From assembly GCA_913057985.1 (NCBI GenBank), contig CAJXPL010000027.1, positions 1 through 36,272 of the forward strand: a DNA stretch of 36,272 nt, read 5' to 3'. The first letter of the stretch is position 1; each line of letters starts with the position of its first letter. The translations under genes and the position numbers were made by a program. Under the pieces are notes generated by a model. That model saw only the letters and a list, made by a program, of their open reading frames with translations. It did no database searches and was not told the DNA's origin. Origin of the DNA: an uncultured Synechococcus sp. Lineage in GTDB: Bacteria > Cyanobacteriota > Cyanobacteriia > PCC-6307 > Cyanobiaceae. Shown one piece after another: positions 1 through 7,821 of this stretch.

Positions 1-1
1 C

Positions 2-295
2 CCCTCCAAACTTCTGGGTATTCTCGCCAGCGGCCGCCCTCTTGTAGCCAGTTCACCGGAGGGCAGTGAATTGGCGTTGCTGGCTGGCCAGGCCGGGCGC
101 TGTGTACCACCAGGTGATGCCGCAGCCTTTGCGGATGCGCTTCAGGAGTTGATCGAAAACGCCGAGCTGCGCGCCCAATGCGGCCGTTTGGCTCGTCAGC
201 TGGCGGAGGAGCACTTCGGCCAAGACGCCGTGTTGAAGCGCTTTGAGCAGCAGCTGCTTGATGAACATCTCAGGCGTCAGCTGAGAACCCGTTGA
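2..295 (+). CDS. Glycosyltransferase family 4, C-terminal fragment (5' end outside window)
   Basis: The frame is open from base 2 to a TGA at 293-295, so only the last 97 codons or so are visible. The fragment begins PSKLLGILASGRPLV and continues with a GSELA stretch and a CVPPGD turn. These are typical of the C-terminal Rossmann lobe of WcaI/WbuB-like GT4 enzymes, where the PxK and GxE elements line the nucleotide-sugar pocket. It ends in an amphipathic helix, as such proteins do. Such enzymes add a sugar to a lipid-linked oligosaccharide in capsule, O-antigen or exopolysaccharide synthesis. The broken capD gene downstream fits a former surface-glycan locus. The donor sugar cannot be inferred. 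Confidence 0.75.
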   Translation, partial: PSKLLGILASGRPLVASSPEGSELALLAGQAGRCVPPGDAAAFADALQELIENAELRAQCGRLARQLAEEHFGQDAVLKRFEQQLLDEHLRRQLRTR

Positions 296-354
296 TCACT
301 GCTGGATCAAACAGATCCTCGCGCAGTTGGCCGCCTCGCCCGCCGATTGTGCTC

Positions 355-870
355 TCAGGTGTTCAAACGCTTCAGAGCGAGTACGCAACGCTGTTCGATC
401 AGTGCGATGATGAACTGCACTAGCGGTTGACCCGAATACAGCGCTTGCGTTTGTAAACCGCGAGCACAGCTTGGCAGTTGTTTGGCGATCCCCGCAAGGC
501 GCTTTTTCGTCTGTGCTCCAGACAACCCTCCTGCTTTGGCCAATTGCTCCCAGTGGCGCGCCTGCACCTCGGAGAAGTGGACTTTGCTGCCCACTTGCAT
601 GGCCATTTTGTCGGTGAGCGTGGGATACACCGCTGTGCAAAGCAGGACGTAAAGCGGAGCCAGGATTCCTCGCTGCTGTTGATAAAGAATCGAGAAATTC
701 TTGGCGTGGGCGTCGTGATTACCAATCAAGGCATTGAAGATCACGGCATCCAAAAGACGGATCACTTCCGGAGCGCTGGGCCTGGTTGCTCAGCGCAACA
801 GTGAGAAGCAGGCCTGCAAATCAGGTCCACCCTCATTACCGCTGTGCTCCAGCCCGTGCGCAGATGCGCT
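355..870 (-). pseudogene. HipA-like kinase toxin remnant
   Basis: The reading frame encodes the C-terminal kinase lobe of a HipA toxin, including the motif LIGNHDAHAKNFS with the catalytic Asp. Homology continues upstream of the first usable start (GTG at 765): a NEGGPDLQACFSLLR stretch lies in the same frame, separated by a TGA at 790-792, with another TGA at 871-873. No N-terminal lobe (about 250 residues) is recognisable. Intact HipA is about 400-440 aa. The second metal-binding Asp, normally in LAPLYDLL, reads LAPLYVLL here, so the remaining part should be dead as a kinase. No hipB antitoxin is seen. It lies tail to tail with the glycosyltransferase fragment. HipA phosphorylates glutamyl-tRNA synthetase in known systems. 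Confidence 0.75.
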
Positions 871-1010
871 TCATCACCGAGCCGATCGGCAATCAGCCCT
901 GCATCGAGCTCTGGGGCAGCGAGCGCTCCTTGATTGATCGTCAGGCAAACGCATGCACGATCTGCTGCTCAGCGCTCTCGTCCTGCTGTGCTCAGCCCCC
1001 TGCTGCATCT

Positions 1011-1044
1011 GAGCTCGCCCAATGCGTATTGATTGGGCGAGCTC
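1011..1044. repeat. Perfect 13-bp inverted repeat with 8-nt loop
   Basis: The arms gagctcgcccaat (1011-1023) and attgggcgagctc (1032-1044) are exact reverse complements around gcgtattg. The element lies 31 bp past the Nudix stop codon in a stretch (871-1075) where I see no gene. It could fold as a terminator-like stem for the minus-strand Nudix gene, but there is no U-run after it. Other options are a mobile-element end or a protein-binding palindrome. Confidence 0.6.
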
Positions 1045-1075
1045 TCCACCGAAGCCCTTGGGGTGCTGGGTGGGA

Positions 1076-1570
1076 TCAGCGCTGTTCCTCCAGGTAGCGC
1101 CGCAGGTGCGCTGGAAGCACGTGCTCCAGCGCCTGCCCGCGAGCCATCCAGGCCGTCGCCACGATTTCCAGCTGATCAGGATTGAGCGGTGGCGGTTGAT
1201 CAGTTGGCTCGCCAGCAGCCGGCCATGGCAGGGAAAAGATCGTCACCGTGTTGCGTCCTCCCGCTTGGTGCTCGGTGAGCGTCCAGGGCTTCTGCAGCCA
1301 GCTGCTTGGCACGGTCAGCCCCAGCTCCTCCTGCAGTTCTCGAACGGCTGCTTGGGCTGCCGTTTCGCCAAGCCGCAACCCGCCGCCCGGTAGGCTATAG
1401 CCGTGCCGGTAGCTGGTCTGCACGAGCAGCAGTTGCTCATGCCACCAGATCGCCACCAGTGCCCCATGCGTGTGCGGGCGTCGCACCAGACGGTAGAGCT
1501 CATAAGCCCAGGCAGCCACACGCATCAGCCCCAGGCGCCGCACCCAGCGTTTGAGCGAGCTGCTACACAT
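1076..1570 (-). CDS. Nudix (MutT-family) hydrolase
   Basis: A 164-aa protein with a perfect Nudix box at about residues 63-85: G, five residues, E, then RELQEELGL after seven residues. This is the Mg2+-binding loop-helix that cleaves nucleoside diphosphates linked to another moiety. It is preceded by SYRHGYSLPGGGLRLGE, typical of the family. The start chosen is the ATG at 1568-1570, because longer reading (to 1738) runs antisense into the next gene. An alternative ATG lies at 1523-1525. The N-terminus is rich in Arg and hydrophobic residues (KRWVRRLGLMRVAAWAYELYRLVRR) and may be an amphipathic membrane-contacting helix. It is divergent from the SDR-like gene at 1575 with almost no space between them. 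The substrate cannot be told from sequence. Confidence 0.85.
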   Translation of the reverse strand: MCSSSLKRWVRRLGLMRVAAWAYELYRLVRRPHTHGALVAIWWHEQLLLVQTSYRHGYSLPGGGLRLGETAAQAAVRELQEELGLTVPSSWLQKPWTLTEHQAGGRNTVTIFSLPWPAAGEPTDQPPPLNPDQLEIVATAWMARGQALEHVLPAHLRRYLEEQR

Positions 1571-1574
1571 CGCG

Positions 1575-2528
1575 ATGGCTCCACTCCGCTCGGATTCCCT
1601 CATCCTCACTGGCGCCGCCTCGATCGCCACACGGCCGTTGCTGAACGCCCTCCTGCGTCGCCGCTTTGCTGCCGTGCAGCTGTGCGCCGAGCTGCCGGAG
1701 CTCGCCGATCTCCAGACCCATCTCTCGGCCTGGTGCACAGCCCAGGGCTTGCCAACCGCGCTTCGGTGGCTTGCCGAAGAGCCCGAGAGCAGCTTCGTGG
1801 CGCCGATGTTGCCCCTCGGCTGGCTGATTCACGGCAACACCTCCCGCGCCGAAGCCCTGCTGCAGCGCAACGTGTGTACCGCCGTGCGCCGCAACATCCG
1901 CGCCACCGCCCAGCGCCTGGAGACGCTGCTCGATTGCGGTGTCCACCTTGTGTTGCTCAGCAGCCACCAGGCGGCGCACCGATCCGGCATCGCCGGCTCC
2001 ACTCTCGCCGCCGCCGAAGCCCTGGTTGAGGCCTGGAGTGCGAGCCATCCCGCTGCCTGCGTGCAGGTGTGGCGGCTCCCGGCTGCCTTCGATGCCGAGC
2101 AAGTGTTGGCCCCCGAACCCCCCGAGCTCAACGCAGCCTGGCAGCGCGAAGGCCAGGCCGAAGCGTTTGTGGATGCCCTGGTCGCTGCCCAGCCGAGCGT
2201 CTGGTGCGGCGGGAGCTGGAGGGGGTGTGGGGGTGATGAGAAGGAATTTGAAGCTGGAGAGACAGCCGGATGCTCTTTCTTGTGTTCGAAGTATGCGTCT
2301 ATACCCATATGCCGCTACCGCGTGATGCTGGCCATGGCTTCGGTTTGGGGGTTGTTGTCGGCGTTTGCCCCTGCTCCATGGATATGTGCATTGACTTCCT
2401 GGTTGCCCGACTTGCCATTCTGTGCAGTCTGTTCAGAATTCACGCGGGCCCAAGGCTCCGCTTCTGTTCCGCGCCACCGCTCGCGAGTTGTTCCGGCTGT
2501 AGCCCGTGAGGTCGCCGTGGCGCCTTGA
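1575..2528 (+). CDS. Degenerate SDR-like (NAD-epimerase-fold) protein, inactive-looking
   Basis: The first 215 residues or so follow the layout of an extended short-chain dehydrogenase related to CapD. There is a beta-strand plus LILTGAASIATRPLL where a TGxxGxxG motif should be, then NVCTAVRRNIRATAQ, a LVLLSS strand, and GSTLAAAEALVEA where CapD relatives have GASKRLAELVV. The dinucleotide-binding glycines and the catalytic Lys are thus missing. This is a family-level alignment done by eye. From about 2217 on the translation becomes low-complexity and unlike a protein, so the true C-terminus is probably near there and the last 100 codons are readthrough, perhaps after a frameshift. The start is the ATG at 1575 (an in-frame ATG at 1551 overlaps the Nudix start). 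It lies just upstream of the broken capD. Confidence 0.5.
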   Translation: MAPLRSDSLILTGAASIATRPLLNALLRRRFAAVQLCAELPELADLQTHLSAWCTAQGLPTALRWLAEEPESSFVAPMLPLGWLIHGNTSRAEALLQRNVCTAVRRNIRATAQRLETLLDCGVHLVLLSSHQAAHRSGIAGSTLAAAEALVEAWSASHPAACVQVWRLPAAFDAEQVLAPEPPELNAAWQREGQAEAFVDALVAAQPSVWCGGSWRGCGGDEKEFEAGETAGCSFLCSKYASIPICRYRVMLAMASVWGLLSAFAPAPWICALTSWLPDLPFCAVCSEFTRAQGSASVPRHRSRVVPAVAREVAVAP

Positions 2529-2656
2529 GTGGTCCGCTGAAGGCGGCCCAGGTGTGGTTCCGGCGGAACGAGCTGGCGGCCGCGAGTGCAAGCTCCGTCG
2601 ACTTCTCTCGACTGGCTTCGGTGACACGTTCGACGCAGCCGAGCGACAAGAATCAG
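2217..2656. other. Degraded stretch with no supportable gene
   Basis: Between the recognisable end of the SDR-like protein and the first recognisable capD codons, all six frames give short or compositionally odd translations with no motif I recognise. Some frames are nominally open (for example + to 2528 and + from 2525), but they look like readthrough. The stretch probably holds remnants of the 3' end of the SDR-like gene and the 5' end of capD. Confidence 0.4.
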
Positions 2657-4196
2657 TTCAGCTTCTGGCTGCGACTGGCCCATCCGCTCCATCCCAGCTT
2701 TCAGGCTGCCAGCCTGTGGTTGCTGCCAGCGGTGTTGCTGGTTGGCCTGCCGCTGCTTGCCCTCACCGGGCAAGACAAAGCCCTCACGCGCTACGTGGGT
2801 GCGTGATCTGCTCCTGTCGCTGCGTTCGGTAACGCCGGAGCCCAGCTCGCCGCGGCACTGCGCCTGGCTGACAACCACCAGATCGCCGACTGTCTCGATC
2901 CCAGGAGCTGCGTGAGATCCAGGATCAGCTTGATCAGGTGCTGCTGGCAATCCCGTCAATGCCTCGCAGCGAACGGCGCCGCATCGTCGCTGAGTTGCAG
3001 CGCCAGGCGATCCCGGTGTTGCAAATTCCCTCGGTCGATGACCTCACCTCCGGTCGGGCTCGCATTGATGCACTCCGCCCCGTCGCCATTGAAGACCTGC
3101 TTGGCCGTGATCCCGTGCCGCCCGTGCCGGAGCTTCTTGGTCCTGGTCTGCGGGATGCAGTGGTGTGCGTACCGGTGCCGGTGGCTCGATCGGCTCTGAG
3201 CTCTGCCGCCAGATCCTGCAACTGAGCCCAAGCATCTTGATACTGCTCGAAAGCAGTGAACCTTCGCTCTATGCAGCTGAGCAGGAACTGCGCCAGCAAC
3301 TGCCTGCCTCGGTGGAGTTGGTACCAGTGCTCGGCAGCGCCGCTGATCCGGCGCTGGTGCAACGGCTGTTTGCAGACCATGGCGTGCAGACCGTGTTTCA
3401 TGCCGCCGCCTACAAGCACGTTCCCTTGGTGGAATCGAACCCGCTGGCGGGCCTCGCCAACAACGTGAATTCCACGCGGGTGGTTTGCCAAGCCGCCGTC
3501 GCAGCCGGAGTCAGCGAACTGGTGCTGATCTCCACCGACAAAGCGGTGCGTCCCACCAATGTGATGGGTGCCAGCAAACGCCTGGCTGAGCTGGTGGTGC
3601 AGGCCTTAGCGCTGGAGCTTTCTCATGGCGCCGAGGGTGCTGCCCAGCCCCGCACCCGTGTGGCGATGGTGCGTTTTGGCAATGTGTTGGGATCGTCGGG
3701 CTCGGTGGTGCCGCTGTTCAGTAAACAGATTGCCGCAGGTGGCCCAATCACCCTCACCCACCCGGAGATCATCCGCTGCTTCATGACGATCCCTGAGGCG
3801 GCTCAACTTGTGCTCCAGGCCGCCACCCTTGCTTAGGGGGGTGATGTGTTTTTGTTGGATATGGGTGAGCCGGTGAGGATCAAAAGCCTGGCCGAACAGA
3901 TGCTGCGCCTGAGCGGACTGTCACTTCGCGATGCTCAGAACCCAAACGGAGATATTGAAATTGTTTGTACTGGTCTTAGGCCGGGTGAAAAGTTGTATGA
4001 GGAGTTGTTGATCCAAGCTGAATCGCAGCCCACGAAACACTCTTTGATTTTTAGAGCGACTGAGCACTCACTGCATCCACAAGACCTTTGGCCTCGATTG
4101 GATCAACTGGAGGAGGCACTCAAGATTCAAAATCCAGGGAAGGCTCTTGACATTCTTTCTGAGCTCGTTCCTGAGTGGAAAAAAGCCCAGAATTAA
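2657..4196 (+). pseudogene. CapD/WbpM-type nucleotide-sugar epimerase/dehydratase, multiply disrupted
   Basis: Pieces in three frames reconstruct one membrane-anchored polysaccharide-biosynthesis SDR. In order: TM segments (SFWLRLAHPLHP, LWLLPAVLLVGLPLLAL; 2657-2806); a short DLLLSLRS piece; a second Rossmann piece NAGAQLAAALRLA; a QLDQVLLAIPSMPR linker domain (frame 1 from 2938); then the catalytic domain AGGSIGSELCRQ with KHVPLVE, STDKAVRPTNVMGASKRLAE and IRCFMTIPEA (frame 3 from about 3172). Damage includes at least two internal deletions that removed parts of the TM region and first Rossmann domain, a one-base loss in the VTGAGGS codons near 3170, and an in-frame TAG at 3834-3836 between LQAATLA and GGDVFLLDMGEP. 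Intact relatives are about 600-680 aa and make 4-keto sugars for capsule or O-antigen. Confidence 0.85.
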
Positions 4197-4231
4197 CGCT
4201 CTGCAGGACGGGTTATGTTTTTGAGTGACGA

Positions 4232-4634
<403 letters not shown>

Positions 4635-4680
4635 AGAAGGCGCCTGTTGCCTAAGGTCGTTTCTGGCTTGATCGACCCGC

Positions 4681-5081
4681 TTGACCCACCCGCAGACCCA
4701 GACACCGCTCTACGGCGAGCGTGCCATCGCTGAGGCGGAACTGATCTGTTTCGACAACCCTCCGCCCGGTCGGCCCTATGGGTGTCAATTGAATTGCCGG
4801 AATTCACCTGCCAGTGCCCCTTCTCGGGCTATCCGGATTTCGCCGTGCTGCGGCTGATTTATCAGCCCGGCCCAAGGGTGGTGGAGCTCAAGGCGATCAA
4901 GCTGTATGTCAACAGCTACCGCGAACAGTCGATCTCCCATGAAGAGGTGACCAACCGCATCCTGGATGACCTCGTCGCGGCAACGGATCCCGTCTGGATG
5001 CAGCTGGAAGCCGATTTCAACCCCCGCGGCAATGTCCACACCGTGGTGCGGGTCAGTCACGGCAGCCGTCAGCCCTGCTGA
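4681..5081 (+). pseudogene. queF: queF copy 1, frameshifted 7-cyano-7-deazaguanine reductase
   Basis: From a TTG at 4681 the frame reads THPQTQTPLYGERAIAEAE and so on to GRPY. One base then appears to be missing at about 4780 (expected GAG GTG, found GGGTG), and the rest (VSIELPEFTCQCPFSGYPDF to SRQPC) continues in another frame from 4782 to 5081. The 3' part keeps the catalytic Cys-Pro, the proton-donor Asp and the substrate motif ELKAIKLY, so the loss may be fairly recent. The intact copy is at 11273-11662 and the same TTG start context exists in both. QueF reduces preQ0 to preQ1 in queuosine synthesis. Internal translation from GTG 4782 would give a 99-aa protein without the N-terminal strand. 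Confidence 0.85.
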
Positions 5082-5138
5082 AGGAATGAAGAGGTCCTCT
5101 TACACTGTCAAGGAGGTAAGGCGAAAGGAGGTTGGCTG

Positions 5139-5363
5139 GTGGAGTTGGCGACGTTGACTGCCAAAGGGCAGGTCACCATCCCCAAGGCTGTGCGGGAGGC
5201 TTTAGGAATGAAGCGTGGTGACCTCGTGAGTTGGGAGCTTGACAAGGAGTCAGTAAGGCTGAGAGTTGTACCGGCTATCGACCACGTTTACCTGAAGGGT
5301 GTGCAAGCTGGGCTGACGGAATGGGGCAGTGAGGCCGATGAAGAAGCCTTTGCTGGCTTGTGA
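5139..5363 (+). CDS. mazE: AbrB/MazE-family antitoxin
   Basis: A 74-aa protein with the SpoVT-AbrB swapped-hairpin signature at residues 2-45 (TLTAKGQVTIPKAVREALG followed by KRGDLVSWELD). This domain dimerises and binds the operon promoter. The acidic tail (TEWGSEADEEAF) is the likely toxin-neutralising segment. The start is GTG at 5139, supported by a strong AAAGGAGG about 7-14 bp upstream. It overlaps the toxin gene by four bases (GTGA at 5360-5363), so the pair is translationally coupled, antitoxin first, as usual. It follows broken queF copy 1 on the same strand. Confidence 0.85.
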   Translation: MELATLTAKGQVTIPKAVREALGMKRGDLVSWELDKESVRLRVVPAIDHVYLKGVQAGLTEWGSEADEEAFAGL

Positions 5364-5710
5364 GGATCGCCCAGTCGTTTGAGCTCGTCCGTGTTCCTTT
5401 TCCGTTCACCGACCGGCAAGCCACCAAGCGCAGACCAGCTTTGGTGATCTCGCGGCCAATGTTTCAGCAACACAGTGGGCATTTGTTGCTGGCGATGGTG
5501 ACCAGTGCAAAACACAGTCAATGGCCCTCTGATTGGCCCATCGAGGATCTTCAGACCGCAGGATTGCCTCAGGCTTGTGTTGTGCGCTTCAAGCTTTTCA
5601 GCCTCGATCAGAGCTTGTTGCTTGGTTCTCTTGGGCAGTTGTCGACACGAGATCAGCGCGGTGTCTTGAGCCGCTTGGACGCTGTGGCAGCGCTTCGTCC
5701 ACCTGACTGA
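5360..5710 (+). CDS. mazF: MazF/PemK-type endoribonuclease toxin
   Basis: A 116-aa protein with the PemK/MazF barrel pattern: ELVRVPFPFTD at the N-terminus, KRRPALVIS (the family RPALVxS strand with the catalytic Arg region), and a C-terminal GSLGQLSTRDQRGVLSRLDAV helix. MazF toxins cut single-stranded mRNA at short motifs. The gene is full length with no visible lesion, in contrast to almost all toxins nearby. Its start GTG overlaps the mazE stop. Its stop lies only about 8 bp from the probable natural end of the convergent hepT gene. Confidence 0.8.
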   Translation: MRIAQSFELVRVPFPFTDRQATKRRPALVISRPMFQQHSGHLLLAMVTSAKHSQWPSDWPIEDLQTAGLPQACVVRFKLFSLDQSLLLGSLGQLSTRDQRGVLSRLDAVAALRPPD

Positions 5711-6221
5711 TCGTGTAGTCACTCCTTTGGGGGGTGTTGGCCCTGGTCTCCCTGGCGATCGATGTCGGCCAGCGTTGAAAGCCTGTAATGTCTGCGTCCA
5801 GCTTCGGCCAGGTGTGCTGAAGCTGCTCAATCAGGCGTTGGATGGGTTCCAGCCGCAGCTCATCGGCATAGAGATTGCGCACGAGGTGCCGGAATCGCAG
5901 GTACTCCTGTAGCTCCACTTGTGTGGCGTCGTTCAGCACCGCTGGCCGGGTGTCGGTGGCCATCGCCATGCGTTCCAACAGCCTCCGGTGCCAGCCTTCA
6001 CCTTGAGCTGGTGTGCCTCCGTTCACGACACGGCTGATCAGCAGCAGCATGCGCTCGACGCCGGTGTAGAAGCTGTGCAGACGCAGGGCAGAGGCTTCAA
6101 CAGCATCGGCTGAATGCTCCAATCGCTGGCCGAGATCGCTCAAGCCAGAGACCAACTTGTGCAGGCGAGAGCATTCGCGGCTCAGGTCATCGCGCAGTTC
6201 CAATAGATCGGCGGCTTGCAT
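5598..6221 (-). CDS. HepT-like HEPN toxin (module 1), C-terminus probably frameshifted
   Basis: The all-helical N-terminal 155 residues or so match HepT-like HEPN ribonucleases: a long LSRECSRLHKLVSGL helix, then ELQEYLRFRHLVRNLYADEL with the Arg/His/Tyr cluster expected at the HEPN active site and adenylylation site, then EQLQHTWPKLDADITGF. After ITGF the open frame continues for 50 unlikely residues antisense to mazF. A shift near 5778 instead gives STLADIDRQG and a stop at 5719-5721, which neatly abuts the mazF stop. I infer a recent single-base indel, so the native protein probably spans 5719-6221 (about 167 aa). It follows its mntA partner by 23 bp. Toxicity may survive, since the core is whole. 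Confidence 0.7.
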   Translation of the reverse strand: MQAADLLELRDDLSRECSRLHKLVSGLSDLGQRLEHSADAVEASALRLHSFYTGVERMLLLISRVVNGGTPAQGEGWHRRLLERMAMATDTRPAVLNDATQVELQEYLRFRHLVRNLYADELRLEPIQRLIEQLQHTWPKLDADITGFQRWPTSIARETRANTPQRSDYTISQVDEALPQRPSGSRHRADLVSTTAQENQATSSDRG

Positions 6222-6244
6222 GAGGGCATTGGTGGGGTGTGGTT

Positions 6245-6592
6245 CTACAAGGTTTGGCTTTTGCGCAGCAGCCGTTGGACCAGATCATCGCTGAGATCTT
6301 CCCGTCGTTTCAGGTCCACTGGCAAGGGTCCGGCGCCTTCTGCGAGGGCGATGGCATCCAGCAACGCCGCCGGCGGCAGTCCGTCCACCAGCAGGTCGAG
6401 ATCGGAATGGCTGCGGAAGCGATCATCGAGAACGGAACCGAACAGATGTACGGCGCGAATCTGCGACCATCTCTTGCGCATCGCTGCAGCCGCCTTGGCG
6501 CCCTGAGCAAAGCCTTCTTGGCGTCTATTCTCCAGTTGCTCGCGATCCGCCGCGAAGCGTTGCCTCCAATACTCCTGGGCGTGAAGGGTCAT
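6245..6592 (-). CDS. MntA-like minimal nucleotidyltransferase antitoxin (module 1)
   Basis: A 115-aa protein with a complete GSx10DxD active site: VHLFGSVLDDRFRSHSDLDL at about residues 48-67. MntA proteins neutralise HepT by adding AMP units to a tyrosine next to the HEPN active site. The N-terminal 40 residues are a charged helix (YWRQRFAADREQLENRRQEG). It precedes hepT module 1 in the same operon (23-bp gap) and follows HEPN module 2 by 12 bp. This is one of two modules here whose nucleotidyltransferase keeps all motif residues, and the only one whose HEPN partner keeps its core. Confidence 0.8.
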   Translation of the reverse strand: MTLHAQEYWRQRFAADREQLENRRQEGFAQGAKAAAAMRKRWSQIRAVHLFGSVLDDRFRSHSDLDLLVDGLPPAALLDAIALAEGAGPLPVDLKRREDLSDDLVQRLLRKSQTL

Positions 6593-6604
6593 GGTTCAGT
6601 CTGA

Positions 6605-6865
6605 TCAATCACCCGTGCCTTGATCCAGAGCCTTGAGCATGGTCAACATTTCACGTGCCGTGGCCAGGGCCTGATCGGCTTCTGCCAGATCAAAGAGCTC
6701 CGTTGGCGGGGTTGCATCCATGGGAGTGCGGGATTGAATCGCCATTCGACTGAGGCTGCGTAAGGGGAGGGCCTCAAGTGCTCGCGTGTCTAAACCGTTC
6801 TGCTTCAGCCGACCCACCAGATCGTTTTCGGCCTGACGCAACCAGGCATTAGGGCGAGCATTCAT
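6605..6865 (-). CDS. HEPN-domain protein (module 2), internally deleted
   Basis: The 86-aa ORF starts NARPNAWLRQAENDL and jumps straight to VGRLKQNGLDTRALEALPLRS. The homologue in module 5 has about 50 further residues between these points, including the FASEAAEKGLKGA helix and the PPHTHVLNDL segment that form the HEPN core. The remaining C-terminal part (SRMAIQSRTPMDATPPTELFD) aligns well with module 5. An in-frame deletion of roughly 150 bp explains this. The product should lack HEPN fold and nuclease function. It overlaps its nucleotidyltransferase partner by 4 bp (ATGA). Confidence 0.7.
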   Translation of the reverse strand: MNARPNAWLRQAENDLVGRLKQNGLDTRALEALPLRSLSRMAIQSRTPMDATPPTELFDLAEADQALATAREMLTMLKALDQGTGD

Positions 6866-7170
6866 GGTCCAGCCTCCAGCAGAGGCTGGGCATCCCGGGC
6901 GACATGCCGCAAGATCACCGAGGGATGGTTGGGCAAGTTGTGCCAGGCCTCCTGGTCGAGGCCGATCACGTCTTGGGCGAGTCCACCATCGAGCAGGTGA
7001 TCAGCCCATCGATCAGCTTCCCCTTGGGAGTCGGCAACCACCAGCAGATCGGTTTCCGAGAGGCCGTCCCAATCCCCACGGGCCCGTGAGCCAAACAGGT
7101 AGATCTGTTGCTTCAGTTCCGTGAGCCACTGGGCATGACGGCGCTGACGCAGGTCTTGAAAACTCGTCAT
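6862..7170 (-). CDS. Minimal nucleotidyltransferase (module 2), active-site variant with deletion
   Basis: A 102-aa protein with the core [20 protein letters not shown]. The first Asp of the DxD metal motif is Glu (ETD). Relative to the module-5 homologue, about 14 residues (the [12 protein letters not shown] helix) are missing just before the core strand. The C-terminal half ([27 protein letters not shown]) is well conserved with module 5. It starts inside the stop codon of HEPN module 3 (7167-7170 overlap) and ends inside the start of HEPN module 2. Catalysis is doubtful; toxin binding may remain. Confidence 0.7.
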   Translation of the reverse strand: MTSFQDLRQRRHAQWLTELKQQIYLFGSRARGDWDGLSETDLLVVADSQGEADRWADHLLDGGLAQDVIGLDQEAWHNLPNHPSVILRHVARDAQPLLEAGP

Positions 7171-7382
7171 GGGCTTGTGTTGGCTCCCGCTTCGATGGCC
7201 TGGCGGAGCTGGTCCGCCAACAGCTGGATTTCCTCCACAATTGTGGCCCGACTGGCGGGCAGTTTGAAGTCGCCGTCCTGGTAGCGCGCTTCCACCGCAA
7301 ACGGTTGCAGGTCCAGGAGCAGGTCTTTCAGCTCGAGATTGGCCTCGCCGGCGAGCAGCTGAGCGTCCTCAGAGGGTGGCAT
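7167..7382 (-). CDS. HEPN-domain protein (module 3), internally deleted
   Basis: A 71-aa ORF from ATG 7380-7382: it begins PPSEDAQLLAGEA and then joins NLELKDLLLDLQPFAVEARYQ, a typical C-terminal HEPN segment with the ARY motif before the last helix. The central two helices found in HEPN proteins of about 125-135 aa are absent, presumably through in-frame deletion. Its start overlaps the original 3' end of the module-3 nucleotidyltransferase by 14 bp and its stop overlaps the module-2 nucleotidyltransferase start by 4 bp. It is therefore embedded in one long translationally coupled operon. A toxic function is unlikely. Confidence 0.6.
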   Translation of the reverse strand: MPPSEDAQLLAGEANLELKDLLLDLQPFAVEARYQDGDFKLPASRATIVEEIQLLADQLRQAIEAGANTSP

Positions 7383-7821
7383 AGAGCACCACCCCATGGC
7401 GGGCCACGTCTTTCATCACATGCCAGCGGGAGCACGCCAACCTTGCGGCATCGGCTTGTCCCTACAGCACCAGATCGACACCACAGCCCAAGGGGCCGAT
7501 GGCGTTGCGGTAGGTGCGCCAGCGCTTCGTGCGCTGCTGGTTGGTCAGCTTCTGCTCGTTGCAGATCACAGCCAGATCAAGATCAGAATCGTTTCGTGCC
7601 GTGCCCTGAGCCCGTGAGGCGAACATCACCAACGCCATGACACCCTCACAAGCGATCAAGCGTTGGAGGCCTGCGAGGAGGGTGTCCCGGTCTAGACCCT
7701 CCCCAAGTTGATCGGGCAGCTGCAATGCCCTGAATGTTGTCCAGGGCATTGCAGTCGAAAGAGTGCCGAGTGGCATGGGTTGAACCATGGCGTCATTCTG
7801 TCTCTTTTGCCCCCGCGCCAT
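7369..7821 (-). pseudogene. Minimal nucleotidyltransferase (module 3), nonsense mutation
   Basis: The frame from ATG 7819-7821 gives a nucleotidyltransferase core MFASRAQGTARNDSDLDLAV. The usual GS pair that holds the incoming ATP phosphates is AS. The frame meets TAG at 7462-7464 after GCGVDLVL, and homologous sequence continues for 30 more codons (GQADAARLA, WHVMKDVARHGVVLYATL) to a TGA at 7369-7371. This points to a single Tyr-to-stop change. The first 35 residues (MARGQKRQNDAMVQ and on) do not look like the family, and the real start may be a later ATG such as 7746. It overlaps the stop of the upstream conserved gene by one base. Confidence 0.65.

Noticed and set aside
2315-2959. 214-codon minus-strand ORF between the SDR-like gene and capD
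   Set aside because: It runs antisense through recognisable capD sequence and has no protein-like motif.
3834-3836. Possible stop-codon readthrough or recoding in capD
   Set aside because: The gene also has a frameshift and large deletions upstream, so simple decay explains the TAG; no recoding signal is seen.
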